Of a DNA stretch of 64,000 nucleotides, positions 47,257-55,449 are shown piece after piece; positions within the stretch are counted from its first letter, which is position 1; each line of letters starts with the position of its first letter. Position numbers and translations under genes: made by a program. This DNA comes from Bacteroidota bacterium (lineage in GTDB: Bacteria; Bacteroidota; Bacteroidia; UKL13-3): contig JAIYCU010000020.1 of assembly GCA_027487835.1 (NCBI GenBank), forward strand, positions 136,970 through 200,969, written 5' to 3'. Under the pieces are notes generated by a model. The model was not told the DNA's origin. It was given only the letters and a program-made list of their open reading frames with translations, and did not search any database.

Positions 47257-47925
47257 ATGAAAACAAAATTTAACATCCTCAGCATTGCTTTTTTATGCTT
47301 AATGTTGGTTCAAACCAACCTTTCTTTTGCCCAATACGAGCGACCAAGATCTGCTGAAAATTCAAATGAGAAAAAGGCAAATACCTTTTTTAGCATAGGG
47401 TCTGGTGCAAATTACAAATATGGCTTAATTGGGTTTGGTTTAGGAATGATGATAAATGAAAATGTGCTTGGAGAACTAACTTTAGGTGTTGGCGGTTATG
47501 GATTCAAAAGTGGGGTAAACATGGTATTTAATGCTGGTTTAAATAAAAAATGGCGTCCAACTTTGGGTTTTGCAAGAGCATCTGGGTTTCAGGATTTTGA
47601 AACTGAAGTTGAAGTTGTTTACAATTTAAATACCCTTAAAACAGACGCTTTAATTGACTTGCCGGCTGCTTATGTGTTAACACCAGGATTTCAACGAATA
47701 TTTAAATTTAGAAATGGGAGCAGTTTTGCCATTGATTTAGGAGTTGCTATCTCACTCAATAATTTTAAACCTTCCTTTTCAGAGTCTGCCATTAAATTAG
47801 AAGGTTTTATAGTACCCACCAATCAAGTAACATTTAGTGCTTCCCAGGAAACTTTCTTTAATGTGATAGGGCCATCTGGCCTTAGTTTAGGGTTAAGTTA
47901 CAATTTTGGGCTAGGTTTGAAATAG
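47257..47925 (+). CDS. small outer-membrane beta-barrel-type protein
   Basis: 222 residues with a signal peptide ending 'QTNLSFAQ'. Alternating hydrophobic strands rich in Gly ('YGLIGFGLGMMINE', 'GLSLGLSYNFGLGLK') suggest an eight-strand barrel. No family is recognised. It begins one base after kdsA, so it is in the Kdo8N operon, and may act at the outer membrane (inference). GGTTCAAACC (47307-47316) is placed within the signal peptide coding sequence and encodes 'LVQTN'. Confidence 0.65.
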   Translation: MKTKFNILSIAFLCLMLVQTNLSFAQYERPRSAENSNEKKANTFFSIGSGANYKYGLIGFGLGMMINENVLGELTLGVGGYGFKSGVNMVFNAGLNKKWRPTLGFARASGFQDFETEVEVVYNLNTLKTDALIDLPAAYVLTPGFQRIFKFRNGSSFAIDLGVAISLNNFKPSFSESAIKLEGFIVPTNQVTFSASQETFFNVIGPSGLSLGLSYNFGLGLK

Positions 47926-47952
47926 GGAATGTAAAAAATTGCCTTAAAAGAT

Positions 47953-47960
47953 TATTTTTG
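47953..47960 (+). promoter_or_regulatory. Possible -7 box ahead of the transaldolase/CBS gene
   Basis: TATTTTTG matches TAnnTTTG and is 31 bases before ATG 47992. No clear -33 element was seen, so a separate promoter is only possible. Confidence 0.3.
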
Positions 47961-47991
47961 CCCTCATTCTTATACAGACTAATAGATTAAA

Positions 47992-49002
47992 ATGGAATTA
48001 TACTTAGATTCAGCAAACCTAAAAGAAATTGAAGAAGCCTTTAAATTGGGTATTTTAAATGGCTTAACCACTACTCCTACCTTTATGCAACGTGAAGGCA
48101 TTACCGATGTAGATGGAATGATTATAAAGCTTTCTAAAATTGTACCTGTACTTCAGATTGAAGCTTTGGGAGATACTGCCGAGGATGTATTAGCGGAAGC
48201 TAAAAGACAATTGGCTTTGGGTTTAGACCCTACCAAAACAGTGTTTAAAATTCCTGTTTCATTAGAAGGCGTTAGGGCTTGTCGTTTGCTAAGAAACGAA
48301 GGCTTACTTGTAAACGTTCATTTGGTTTACACTTTACAACAAGCTTATATGGCCATGCACGCAGGAGCCACTTATGTTTGTCCTTTGGTTGGTCGTTTGC
48401 AAGATCAAGGTCATGATGCCTTGGATTTAGTGGCTCAAATTGTAGATGCAGTAAACGATTATGGGTATGATACAAAGGTGATGTTCTCTTCGGTTAGAAA
48501 TGTGGAGCACGTTAGAAATGCCTTAAACTTGGGAGTGCATACCATTACTGTTCCTTTGAAAATATTAAAGCAGTTAACCGAAAATCATTTTACTACGGTA
48601 GGAACTGAGCAATTTATTCATGATACCCGTTTAATGACGGTTAAAGTGCGTGAAGCCATTAATGGCATCAATCCTTTAGTGAGTGCAGATACAACTTTAG
48701 TAGATGCCATTATAAAAATGACTGAGTATGGATTTGGCGCCATTACTATTGTTAATGCAGATGGAAGTTTAAAAGGGGTATTTACCGACGGTGATTTACG
48801 TCGCAAAATTCAAACAGATGGAAGAGATGTTTTGAGTAAGAAGATGTCTGATTTTACCTTTGCCGATGCCAAATCTGTGGAAGCAGGCGCATTGTTAAAT
48901 GATGCTGCACAAATTTTAAAAGCTACTAAAGTTGATACCTTATTGGTAACAGAAAACGGCAAGCCAATAGGCATGTTAGATATTCAAGATTTAGAAGCTT
49001 AA
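47992..49002 (+). CDS. transaldolase-family protein fused to a KdsD-type CBS pair
   Basis: 336 residues. Residues 1-215 or so are a TalC/FSA-like (beta-alpha)8 barrel: start 'MELYLDSANLKEIEEA', Schiff-base Lys in 'VFKIPVSLEG', 'ATYVCPLVGRLQDQGHDA', 'FSSVRNVEHVRNA'. Active-site neighbours differ from usual members: TTNP is 'TTTP', and the 'NVTLVFS'-type block is 'NVHLVYT'. Residues about 220-336 are two CBS motifs with 'GVFTDGDLRRKI' and 'LLVTENGKPIGMLDIQDL', closely like the CBS pair of KdsD. KdsD is SIS plus CBS; here the SIS part is replaced by an aldolase. Supply of arabinose 5-phosphate to KdsA is a fair inference, unproven. Possible own promoter; followed by a terminator. Confidence 0.8.
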   Translation: MELYLDSANLKEIEEAFKLGILNGLTTTPTFMQREGITDVDGMIIKLSKIVPVLQIEALGDTAEDVLAEAKRQLALGLDPTKTVFKIPVSLEGVRACRLLRNEGLLVNVHLVYTLQQAYMAMHAGATYVCPLVGRLQDQGHDALDLVAQIVDAVNDYGYDTKVMFSSVRNVEHVRNALNLGVHTITVPLKILKQLTENHFTTVGTEQFIHDTRLMTVKVREAINGINPLVSADTTLVDAIIKMTEYGFGAITIVNADGSLKGVFTDGDLRRKIQTDGRDVLSKKMSDFTFADAKSVEAGALLNDAAQILKATKVDTLLVTENGKPIGMLDIQDLEA

Positions 49003-49018
49003 TTAGATTTTTAAATAG

Positions 49019-49046
49019 AAAAAAGCCGCTTCGAGCGGCTTTTTTT
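49019..49046 (+). terminator. Intrinsic terminator after the transaldolase/CBS gene
   Basis: AAAAAAGCCGCT and AGCGGCTTTTTT pair around a TCG loop, followed by T. It is only 12 bases before the next gene, so the HAD gene downstream needs read-through or its own promoter. Confidence 0.88.
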
Positions 49047-49057
49047 ATAAAATAACC

Positions 49058-49771
49058 ATGAGTAATAATATTCAAACTATTTTCGAAAATTTAGGTGGCC
49101 AATTTTGTACGCCTGTCTCTCAATTGACTGAGCGTTTGGCTACCATCAAAGCTTTTGTGTATGATTGGGACGGCGTGTTTAACAATGCTGTAAAAAACGA
49201 AAATAAAAGCAGTAATTTTAATGAAGCAGACAGCATGGGAACCAATATGCTTCGGTTCAGCCATTACCTTAAAACCCAACAATTACCCAAAACAGCCATT
49301 ATTTCTGGAGAGAAAAATGAGTTTGCCTTTTACTTTTCTGAAAGAGAACATTTTGATGCTTGTTATTATAAGGTTCCTAATAAGATTATTGCCCTAGACC
49401 ATTTTTGTGAGCAGCATAATTTAAAACGCGAAGAAGTTTGCTATACTTTTGATGATGTGCTGGATTTGAGCATTGCTGCCGTTTGTGGTCTAAGGATAAT
49501 GATTAACAGAAAAGCAAATCCGCTGTTTAAAAATTACTTAGTAAAAAACCAATTGGCTGATTACATCACGGCTGCTGAAAGTGGCAATTTCGCAGTAAGA
49601 GAAGCGTCTGAATTATTAATGGGTTTGAACCAAAATTATGATGACTGTATGGATGAACGTAAAGACTTTTCTGAGTTATATCGCAAGTATTTAGCCGAAA
49701 GACAAGCCCAAGAAACACACTTTTTTAACATCGAAAATGAAAGCGTCAAAGAAGTCGCTCGTCCTGCTTAG
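49058..49771 (+). CDS. HAD-superfamily phosphatase, KdsC-like
   Basis: 237 residues, longer than typical KdsC (about 180). HAD motif I is 'VYDWDGVFNNAV' with the nucleophile and acid Asp pair, motif II 'TAIISGEKN' with the Ser, a Lys in 'VPNKIIALDHF', and motif IV 'YTFDDVLDL'. After motif I, 'NFNEADSMGTNML' aligns with the KdsC segment FNVRDGxGIxxL. KdsC removes the 8-phosphate of Kdo-8-P, the step after KdsA. The C-terminal 50 residues are extra and charged. Another sugar-phosphate substrate is possible. It is four bases into a convergent overlap with ppk1. Confidence 0.72.
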   Translation: MSNNIQTIFENLGGQFCTPVSQLTERLATIKAFVYDWDGVFNNAVKNENKSSNFNEADSMGTNMLRFSHYLKTQQLPKTAIISGEKNEFAFYFSEREHFDACYYKVPNKIIALDHFCEQHNLKREEVCYTFDDVLDLSIAAVCGLRIMINRKANPLFKNYLVKNQLADYITAAESGNFAVREASELLMGLNQNYDDCMDERKDFSELYRKYLAERQAQETHFFNIENESVKEVARPA

Positions 49772-51849
49772 TCTTTTGACTTTAGGTAATTGTAAGAGGC
49801 CTGTTGAGAACCATCCAATGAGGCGCCCGGCTGGTTATTGTTCATATATAGCGTATCGTTAACGCCGTCAATTTTTCTTGCCTTGGCCTTGTCGTTCCAT
49901 TGAAGGTTTAAAACATCAATAACGGTTTGTTTGGCTTCCTTGTCATAAATTGGAAACGCACATTCTACCCGGTTGGTTAAATTTCTTGTCATCCAATCTG
50001 CCGAAGCCAAGTACACTTTTTCTTGACCATCATTGCCAAAAACATAAATGCGTGCATGCTCCAAATACCGATCTATAATACTTATTACTTGTATGTTTTC
50101 GCTGCTGTTTTTTATGCCTGGAACTAAACAACAAATTCCGCGCACAATGAGCTTTATCTGCACGCCCGCATTGCTTGCATCATAAAGTTTTTTAATCACA
50201 TCAAAATCCACCAAAGAATTCATTTTAGCAATAATCCATGCTTTTTTACCTTGTTTGGCAATGCTAATTTCTTTGTCGATGAGTTCCAGAAATTGCTTTT
50301 TCATAAATTCTGGTGCAATCAGTAAATGCTGGTAAGGTCCTCTTCTGAGGTTGGCAAACAAGAAATCGGCCAACCAATCTACTTCCACAGTAAGCCTACT
50401 GTCCTTGGTAAATAAGCAAAAATCGCTATACAATTTTGCGGTAAAGCCATTGTAATTGCCAGTAGAAAGGTGGGCATATCTAACGGTTTTACCTTCTTCT
50501 TTGCGGTAAATTAAGCAGATTTTTGCATGCACTTTCTGCCCCGGCTTTCCAAAATGAACTTGTGCGCCAGCTTCTTGTAATTGATTGGTCCAGTAAATAT
50601 TTGATTCTTCATCAAACCTTGCCTGAAGCTCCATAAGAACAATAACCTTCTTCCCATTTTTTACCGCATTGATAAGTGCATTTACAACATTACTGTTTTT
50701 TGCCACACGGTATAAGGTAATGAAAATGGTGGTTACTTTAGGGTCAATCGCCGCTTCTCTTAAGAATCGAATGAGGTAATCAAAACTTTGATAAGGCATA
50801 TGCAAAAGCACATCCTTTTTAGAAATTGCATCAAAGGTAAGCTGGGTATCTTCAAACGCTTTCACAGGTATTGGAGGCAGCGCTTGATGGTAAAATTCAG
50901 GCTTCGAAATTTTAGGGAAGTCCATAAAATCTTTGAAGTTATGGTAACGGCTTCCCGGGATAAGATTCACATTTCTTAAATCCAGTTTTTTAATGAGCAA
51001 TTCCAACATGTCTTTAGGCATGGCTTCATCATAAACAAAACGGGTTGGAATGCCTTTAGAGCGCTGTTTCAAGCTCTTTTGAAGCTTGTCTAAAATGTTT
51101 ACTTGGTAATCGTTCTCATCCCTGCTTATCTCATATTCGGCATCCCTTGTTATCTTAATAATATATCCCTCAAAAGAGGAATAATCAAAAATAGAGAAAA
51201 TGCGTTTTAGGTTAAGACGAATGATGTCTTCGAGTAATACAATATGAATATCATTTTGGGTAAGTGGCAGCGAATAAAATCGGCTAATGATATTGGTTGG
51301 AACCTCAATGATGGCATGCTTAGGGGCCATGCCACTCAGGCTTTGTTTCATTCTAACCGCTAGGTAAATGCTTCGATCTTTTAAGTGTGGAATGTATTTT
51401 AGTTCATCTATAACCACTGGGAACAGCTGGTTAAGCACATTGGCCTTAAAGTATTCTCTAATTAGGTCTCGTTCTACCTCGGTAACTTGCGCCTCATTCA
51501 TTAAAAAAATGCCATTTCTATTGAGTTCAGGCAATAAAATTTGATCGTAGATTTCGTTGAACTTGTTTTGTAAAACCAATACATTTCGTTGGATTTCTGC
51601 CAACACTTCATCTGGGGAGTTTTGATATTCTGAAATGGCCTTTTTGCTATTTACTCGCTGCAAACGCCTAATTTGGGCTACGCGTACCCTAAAAAATTCG
51701 TCTAGGTTGGAAGAAAAAATGGCCAAGAATTTTATGCGTTCCATCAATGGGTTGCTCGCATTTTCTGCCTCTTGCAATACCCTTTCATTGAAACTAAGCC
51801 AACTGATTTCTCTATCTTTAAATAAATGTCCTTTTCGGTCTTTTATCAT
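49768..51849 (-). CDS. ppk1: polyphosphate kinase 1
   Basis: 693 residues, the normal length. It makes polyphosphate from ATP. 'REISWLSFNERVLQEA' is the standard N-terminus. The phospholipase-D-like catalytic part has the autophosphorylated His region 'GQKVHAKICLIYR' and 'HLSTGNYNG', followed by 'SADWMTRNLTNRVE'. 'ELQARFDEESNIYW' contributes Arg/Asp contacts. It is membrane associated. The C-terminus is extended by a short Asn/Gln-rich tail. No ppx is adjacent. It overlaps the HAD gene by four bases, tail to tail (shared TTAG). Confidence 0.97.
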   Translation of the reverse strand: MIKDRKGHLFKDREISWLSFNERVLQEAENASNPLMERIKFLAIFSSNLDEFFRVRVAQIRRLQRVNSKKAISEYQNSPDEVLAEIQRNVLVLQNKFNEIYDQILLPELNRNGIFLMNEAQVTEVERDLIREYFKANVLNQLFPVVIDELKYIPHLKDRSIYLAVRMKQSLSGMAPKHAIIEVPTNIISRFYSLPLTQNDIHIVLLEDIIRLNLKRIFSIFDYSSFEGYIIKITRDAEYEISRDENDYQVNILDKLQKSLKQRSKGIPTRFVYDEAMPKDMLELLIKKLDLRNVNLIPGSRYHNFKDFMDFPKISKPEFYHQALPPIPVKAFEDTQLTFDAISKKDVLLHMPYQSFDYLIRFLREAAIDPKVTTIFITLYRVAKNSNVVNALINAVKNGKKVIVLMELQARFDEESNIYWTNQLQEAGAQVHFGKPGQKVHAKICLIYRKEEGKTVRYAHLSTGNYNGFTAKLYSDFCLFTKDSRLTVEVDWLADFLFANLRRGPYQHLLIAPEFMKKQFLELIDKEISIAKQGKKAWIIAKMNSLVDFDVIKKLYDASNAGVQIKLIVRGICCLVPGIKNSSENIQVISIIDRYLEHARIYVFGNDGQEKVYLASADWMTRNLTNRVECAFPIYDKEAKQTVIDVLNLQWNDKAKARKIDGVNDTLYMNNNQPGASLDGSQQASYNYLKSKD

Positions 51850-52381
51850 CTGTTACAAAGCTAAGCTTATAAACCACTTTTTGCAATCTAGGTAAGTTTT
51901 TGTAATTATTAAATTATTGTTAAGGGTTGGTTTGAACCGAAGCAAGCCCAAAATAATATGCTTTACATTTTAAAGAATCAGATAAAATCCTATTAGAATG
52001 ACTAGCTTAGGATATATATTTAATATTTCAGTTGTCTAAAATTGTATCTATTGCTGTACATTAAACTAAGCGACTTTCAGTTTTTTTTATTTTGGGAATC
52101 AAAAAGCTAATAACCTTACAAAAGCAAATGGCATAATTAAGTTTCAAAAAATCAAAAATGCAGATTTGAAATTTTGGTCAGCCTACAAATAGTCTAAAAT
52201 AGATTTGCATTTTTTAGGTATTTAAGCCTTAGAAAAAAAATGTGGTCGAAGAATTTGCGTTTTTTGCAAAAAAGTTAAAAGGCCATTTGTAATTTTCAAT
52301 AAATCCTAACTATTTCTGTCATGGTATTTGAAATTGGGTTCAACATAAACATTTGTTTAACCCTTCATTTAAATAACAATT
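51850..52381. other. 532-base AT-rich intergenic region
   Basis: No open frame with coding character was found. It contains one dispersed motif, GGTTTGAACCGAAG, starting at 51929. It also has a nine-base inverted repeat AAAAATGCA/TGCATTTTT (52154-52162 and 52206-52214) and a 14-base palindrome TTTTTTGCAAAAAA (52260-52273). These could be operator or structured-RNA elements of the HTH gene downstream. Confidence 0.5.
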
Positions 52382-52609
52382 ATGTTACTACCTTACAGGA
52401 TTAGAAGAATTAGAGAGGCGCATAATCTTACACAAGAAGACGCCGCATTCAATTGTGGAATTAGCGCATCGGCTTACGGTCAAATAGAAAGAAACGCGCA
52501 TAAATCAACTTATGAAACATTGATGAGAATAGCTGATGCTTTGAATGTTTCATTCCACTTTTTAGTCGATATCAACAATGCTCAATTTACTGAAAAAAAC
52601 AAGTTATAG
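52382..52609 (+). CDS. XRE-type HTH regulator
   Basis: 75 residues, almost all a Cro/C1-type helix-turn-helix: 'IRRIREAHNLTQEDAAFNCGISASAYGQIERN', of which 'LTQEDAAFNCGISASAYGQIE' is the two-helix core (quoted in part). A short acidic tail follows, with no sensor domain. It binds DNA, presumably as a dimer. The palindromes in the 5' region might be its own sites (inference). A diverged paralog follows directly. Confidence 0.85.
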   Translation: MLLPYRIRRIREAHNLTQEDAAFNCGISASAYGQIERNAHKSTYETLMRIADALNVSFHFLVDINNAQFTEKNKL

Positions 52610-52665
52610 CTTGTTGATTGATATTCCTAAGCAATTTATTGTTGTATATTATTTATTACCCAAAA

Positions 52666-52845
52666 ATGGCTAGAGAACTAAAACAAAGTATCAGAAAAAT
52701 TAGAGAGTTAAATAATTTAACTCAGGAAGAGGTTGACTCAAAATGCGGAATGAGTGCTTCTGCTTCTGGCCAAATAGCAAGAAATCCAACAAAATCGTCT
52801 CTTCAGGAAATGATTATCAATGCGTTGCTTCGGATATTAGATTAG
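52666..52845 (+). CDS. degenerate XRE-type HTH paralog
   Basis: 59 residues from ATG 52666. The helix-turn-helix is like that of the preceding gene ('LTQEEVDSKCGMSASASGQIARN'; the last part is diverged). The conserved Tyr and Glu of the paralog's 'AYGQIERN' are Ser and Ala here, and the C-terminus stops early ('ALLRILD'). It looks like a tandem duplicate that is truncated or decaying, though the frame is still open. It may no longer bind the same sites. Confidence 0.55.
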   Translation: MARELKQSIRKIRELNNLTQEEVDSKCGMSASASGQIARNPTKSSLQEMIINALLRILD

Positions 52846-52957
52846 AGGGATTCATTATTATAGATAGCTTTTGAAATTCTATTTATTTTAATATTATTGA
52901 TTAAACTTTAAAATTTAACAATTAAGATTTCATCATAACACATAATAAATTAAAAAC

Positions 52958-53356
52958 ATGACACAAAAAACTTCAAACGCATTTGTAGCAGCCTCATGGG
53001 TTGCTCTTGGTGCAGGCATGATTGGCTATTTAATTGGACTGTGGCGAGCAGAAATGCTGCTAAATGAAAAAGGCTACTACTTTACTGTCCTAATGTTTGG
53101 ATTATTTTCGGTTATTTCTTTGCAAAAAAGTGTGAGGGATAGATTAGAAAATTATCCAGTTACAGATTTGTACTATGGGCTATGTTGGTTTGCTACAATC
53201 CTTTCTATTGCTTTACTTGTTATTGGCTTGTGGAATGCAACCTTATTGCCGAGTGAAAAAGGTTTTTATGCATTTGCCTTTTTACTAGGTATGTTTGGTG
53301 CTATTGCTGTTCAAAAAAACACCCGAGATAACCAACAAATCGAAAAAGAACAATAG
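52958..53356 (+). CDS. YiaA/YiaB-family inner membrane protein
   Basis: 132 residues made of two repeated YiaAB two-helix units. Each has the pattern 'GLWxAExxLxEKGYY', seen as '[19 protein letters not shown]' and '[19 protein letters not shown]'. Each is followed by '[12 protein letters not shown]' or '[14 protein letters not shown]'. This is a close match to E. coli YiaA. The function is not known; the family is linked loosely to envelope stress. The short C-terminal tail is charged. It stands alone between the HTH genes and the cyclase. Confidence 0.9.
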   Translation: MTQKTSNAFVAASWVALGAGMIGYLIGLWRAEMLLNEKGYYFTVLMFGLFSVISLQKSVRDRLENYPVTDLYYGLCWFATILSIALLVIGLWNATLLPSEKGFYAFAFLLGMFGAIAVQKNTRDNQQIEKEQ

Positions 53357-53499
53357 AAACTGATTTCCTATTTTTATAATACCTTAGTAGTATGGAATTA
53401 ATTCCATACTACTAAGTGAAAGATTAATAGAACTTAATAATGAATTTTATTTTCATAAATTTTGCTCTAATTTAAGTATCCTATATAAATTTCAATTTT

Positions 53500-55434
53500 A
53501 TGAAAACAAGGATAACTTATGCTCTATTTGTTATTTTGGTTTTAGCTAATAACATATTAAATGGCAATCCCATTATTCAAAATGGGGAAGCCAATTTTAC
53601 GGATATCAACTTTTCTAATAGAGGACTTTACCCACTTAATGGAGAATGGCTTTTTTATGAAGGCGTTTTTTTAGGCACCCAAAGAAACACTAATCTTGAT
53701 ATAAATATAATGCCTATTGAGGTGCCTAATGAATGGAGCAGATTTGAAATGCAAAAAATTAAAAAGGGCATTGGTTTTGGAACTTATGCTTTGTTGATCA
53801 AAAAAAAACCTCAAGAAGAACTTGTTTTATTGCTTAAAGATATTGGAAGTGCTTATAAAGTTTGGATCAACAAAATACCTATATTTTCTTGTGGTGAAAT
53901 AGGAACAGATGCAGCTCAAAGTCGCCCTCAATTTTGCCAACAAAATATTAATTTACCTAAAGATACAAATCAAGTCCTTTTATGGATTGAAGTGAGTAAT
54001 TTTCATCAGGTACGTGGTGGGATTTTGCAAAGTCCAGAATTACTAATATCCCGCCAAATTGGCTTAAAGCAAGAACGAGATGCCCTCTACCGTTATTTTT
54101 GTTTTGGAATTCTTTTTGTAATTGGCCTTTATCATATTGGGCTTTGGGGTTTAAACAGAAATGATATCTCCTCCTTATTGTTTGGCTTATTCTGCTTAAT
54201 ACTACTCAATTTTTTTACTTTTAGAAGTAGATTAGTTTATAGATTTTATCCTGATTTTTCTTGGGAATTAGGCAACCAAATAGAATACATATCACAAATT
54301 ATATCAATTCCTTTGTTTTATGTTTTCTTTTATCATTCATTTAAAAGATATTTCTGGAGATTTTTTAAAGTGTTTGCCATTGCATTTAGTTTACTCGCTT
54401 CCATATTTGTACTATTAACCCCACCATTATATTTCACTCATATCTTAACCTTTATTCACGTAATTTTACTAATTTATATTCCAGCAGTTCTTATAGGTTT
54501 AATCAATTCTTTAAAAAACAAAGAGCCTGGTGCACGTATACTTTTAGTTGGTTTTAGTATATTTATGGTAGCATTAATAAATGATATCTTGCATGTTCAA
54601 AACATCATTCATACCAACAACGTAATCATTTTTGGGGTAATAGGATTTATTTTATGCCAAGCTTATTTTCTTGCTTATAACAGTAATCAATCTAGACTTA
54701 AGAATATTGATTTATCAAATAGTTTATTAGAATTAAACAATAGCCTAAGCAGATTTATACCTCAGAATTTTATTGATTTAATGGGTAAAAGTAATATCAC
54801 TGAAATTTCATTGGGCAATTGCACAGAGCAAGAAATGACCATTATGTTTAGTGATATCCGCTCTTTTACTACCATTTCTGAACAACTTTCCTCCGGAGAA
54901 TCATTTCGGTTTATAAATGATTATTTGCAAGTAATGGGGCCTATTATTAAATCTAATAATGGCTTTATAGACAAATACATTGGCGATGGTATTATGGCTT
55001 TGTTTCCAAATCACCCAAATGATGCCGTTAATGCTTCTTTAGAAATGATGGCTGCTCTTCAAAAGTTTAATTTATTAAATATTGCTTTGAATAAACCGCA
55101 GATTGCTATTGGAATAGGTTTACATTATGGAACAGTTGTTTTAGGCACTGTAGGCGAACCTGATAGAATGGATACAACAGTAATTTCCGATGCAGTTAAT
55201 CTAGCAGCGCGAATAGAATCACTTACAAAGCAATACCTAGTCTCTGTAATCATTAGTGGAGAAGCCTTTGATAAACTAAGCAATTCATTGGCTGGTTTAT
55301 GCAATTTTATTGGGAAGGCTACTGTAAAAGGCAAAACAATAGAAACAAAATTGTACCAGGTTAATTATAACGAGAAAGCACAAAATACTGAGCCTTCTTT
55401 TTCAAAATTAATTAACGAAGAGGTGGCTTACTAA
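53500..55434 (+). CDS. membrane class III adenylate/guanylate cyclase with 7TMR-DISM sensor
   Basis: 644 residues. Signal peptide (about 1-23), then an extracytoplasmic jelly-roll (7TMR-DISMED2-like; 'NGEWLFYEGVFLG', 'LLLKDIGSAYKVWINK'). Seven membrane helices lie at about 195-395. The catalytic CHD domain (about 440-620) has 'IMFSDIRSFTTISEQL' with metal Asp, 'YIGDGIMALFP' with the second Asp, and 'VISDAVNLAARIE'. 'IDKYIGDG' keeps the Lys of the substrate-selecting pair, favouring ATP over GTP (inference). It senses an outside ligand, perhaps a carbohydrate, to make a cyclic nucleotide. No effector gene is visible in the window. Confidence 0.88.
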   Translation: MKTRITYALFVILVLANNILNGNPIIQNGEANFTDINFSNRGLYPLNGEWLFYEGVFLGTQRNTNLDINIMPIEVPNEWSRFEMQKIKKGIGFGTYALLIKKKPQEELVLLLKDIGSAYKVWINKIPIFSCGEIGTDAAQSRPQFCQQNINLPKDTNQVLLWIEVSNFHQVRGGILQSPELLISRQIGLKQERDALYRYFCFGILFVIGLYHIGLWGLNRNDISSLLFGLFCLILLNFFTFRSRLVYRFYPDFSWELGNQIEYISQIISIPLFYVFFYHSFKRYFWRFFKVFAIAFSLLASIFVLLTPPLYFTHILTFIHVILLIYIPAVLIGLINSLKNKEPGARILLVGFSIFMVALINDILHVQNIIHTNNVIIFGVIGFILCQAYFLAYNSNQSRLKNIDLSNSLLELNNSLSRFIPQNFIDLMGKSNITEISLGNCTEQEMTIMFSDIRSFTTISEQLSSGESFRFINDYLQVMGPIIKSNNGFIDKYIGDGIMALFPNHPNDAVNASLEMMAALQKFNLLNIALNKPQIAIGIGLHYGTVVLGTVGEPDRMDTTVISDAVNLAARIESLTKQYLVSVIISGEAFDKLSNSLAGLCNFIGKATVKGKTIETKLYQVNYNEKAQNTEPSFSKLINEEVAY

Positions 55435-55449
55435 ATATTTAAGGAAAAA

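Noticed and set aside
52382-52845. HTH pair as a toxin-antitoxin module or prophage remnant
   Set aside because: No toxin, integrase or phage gene is adjacent, and the two proteins are paralogs of each other.
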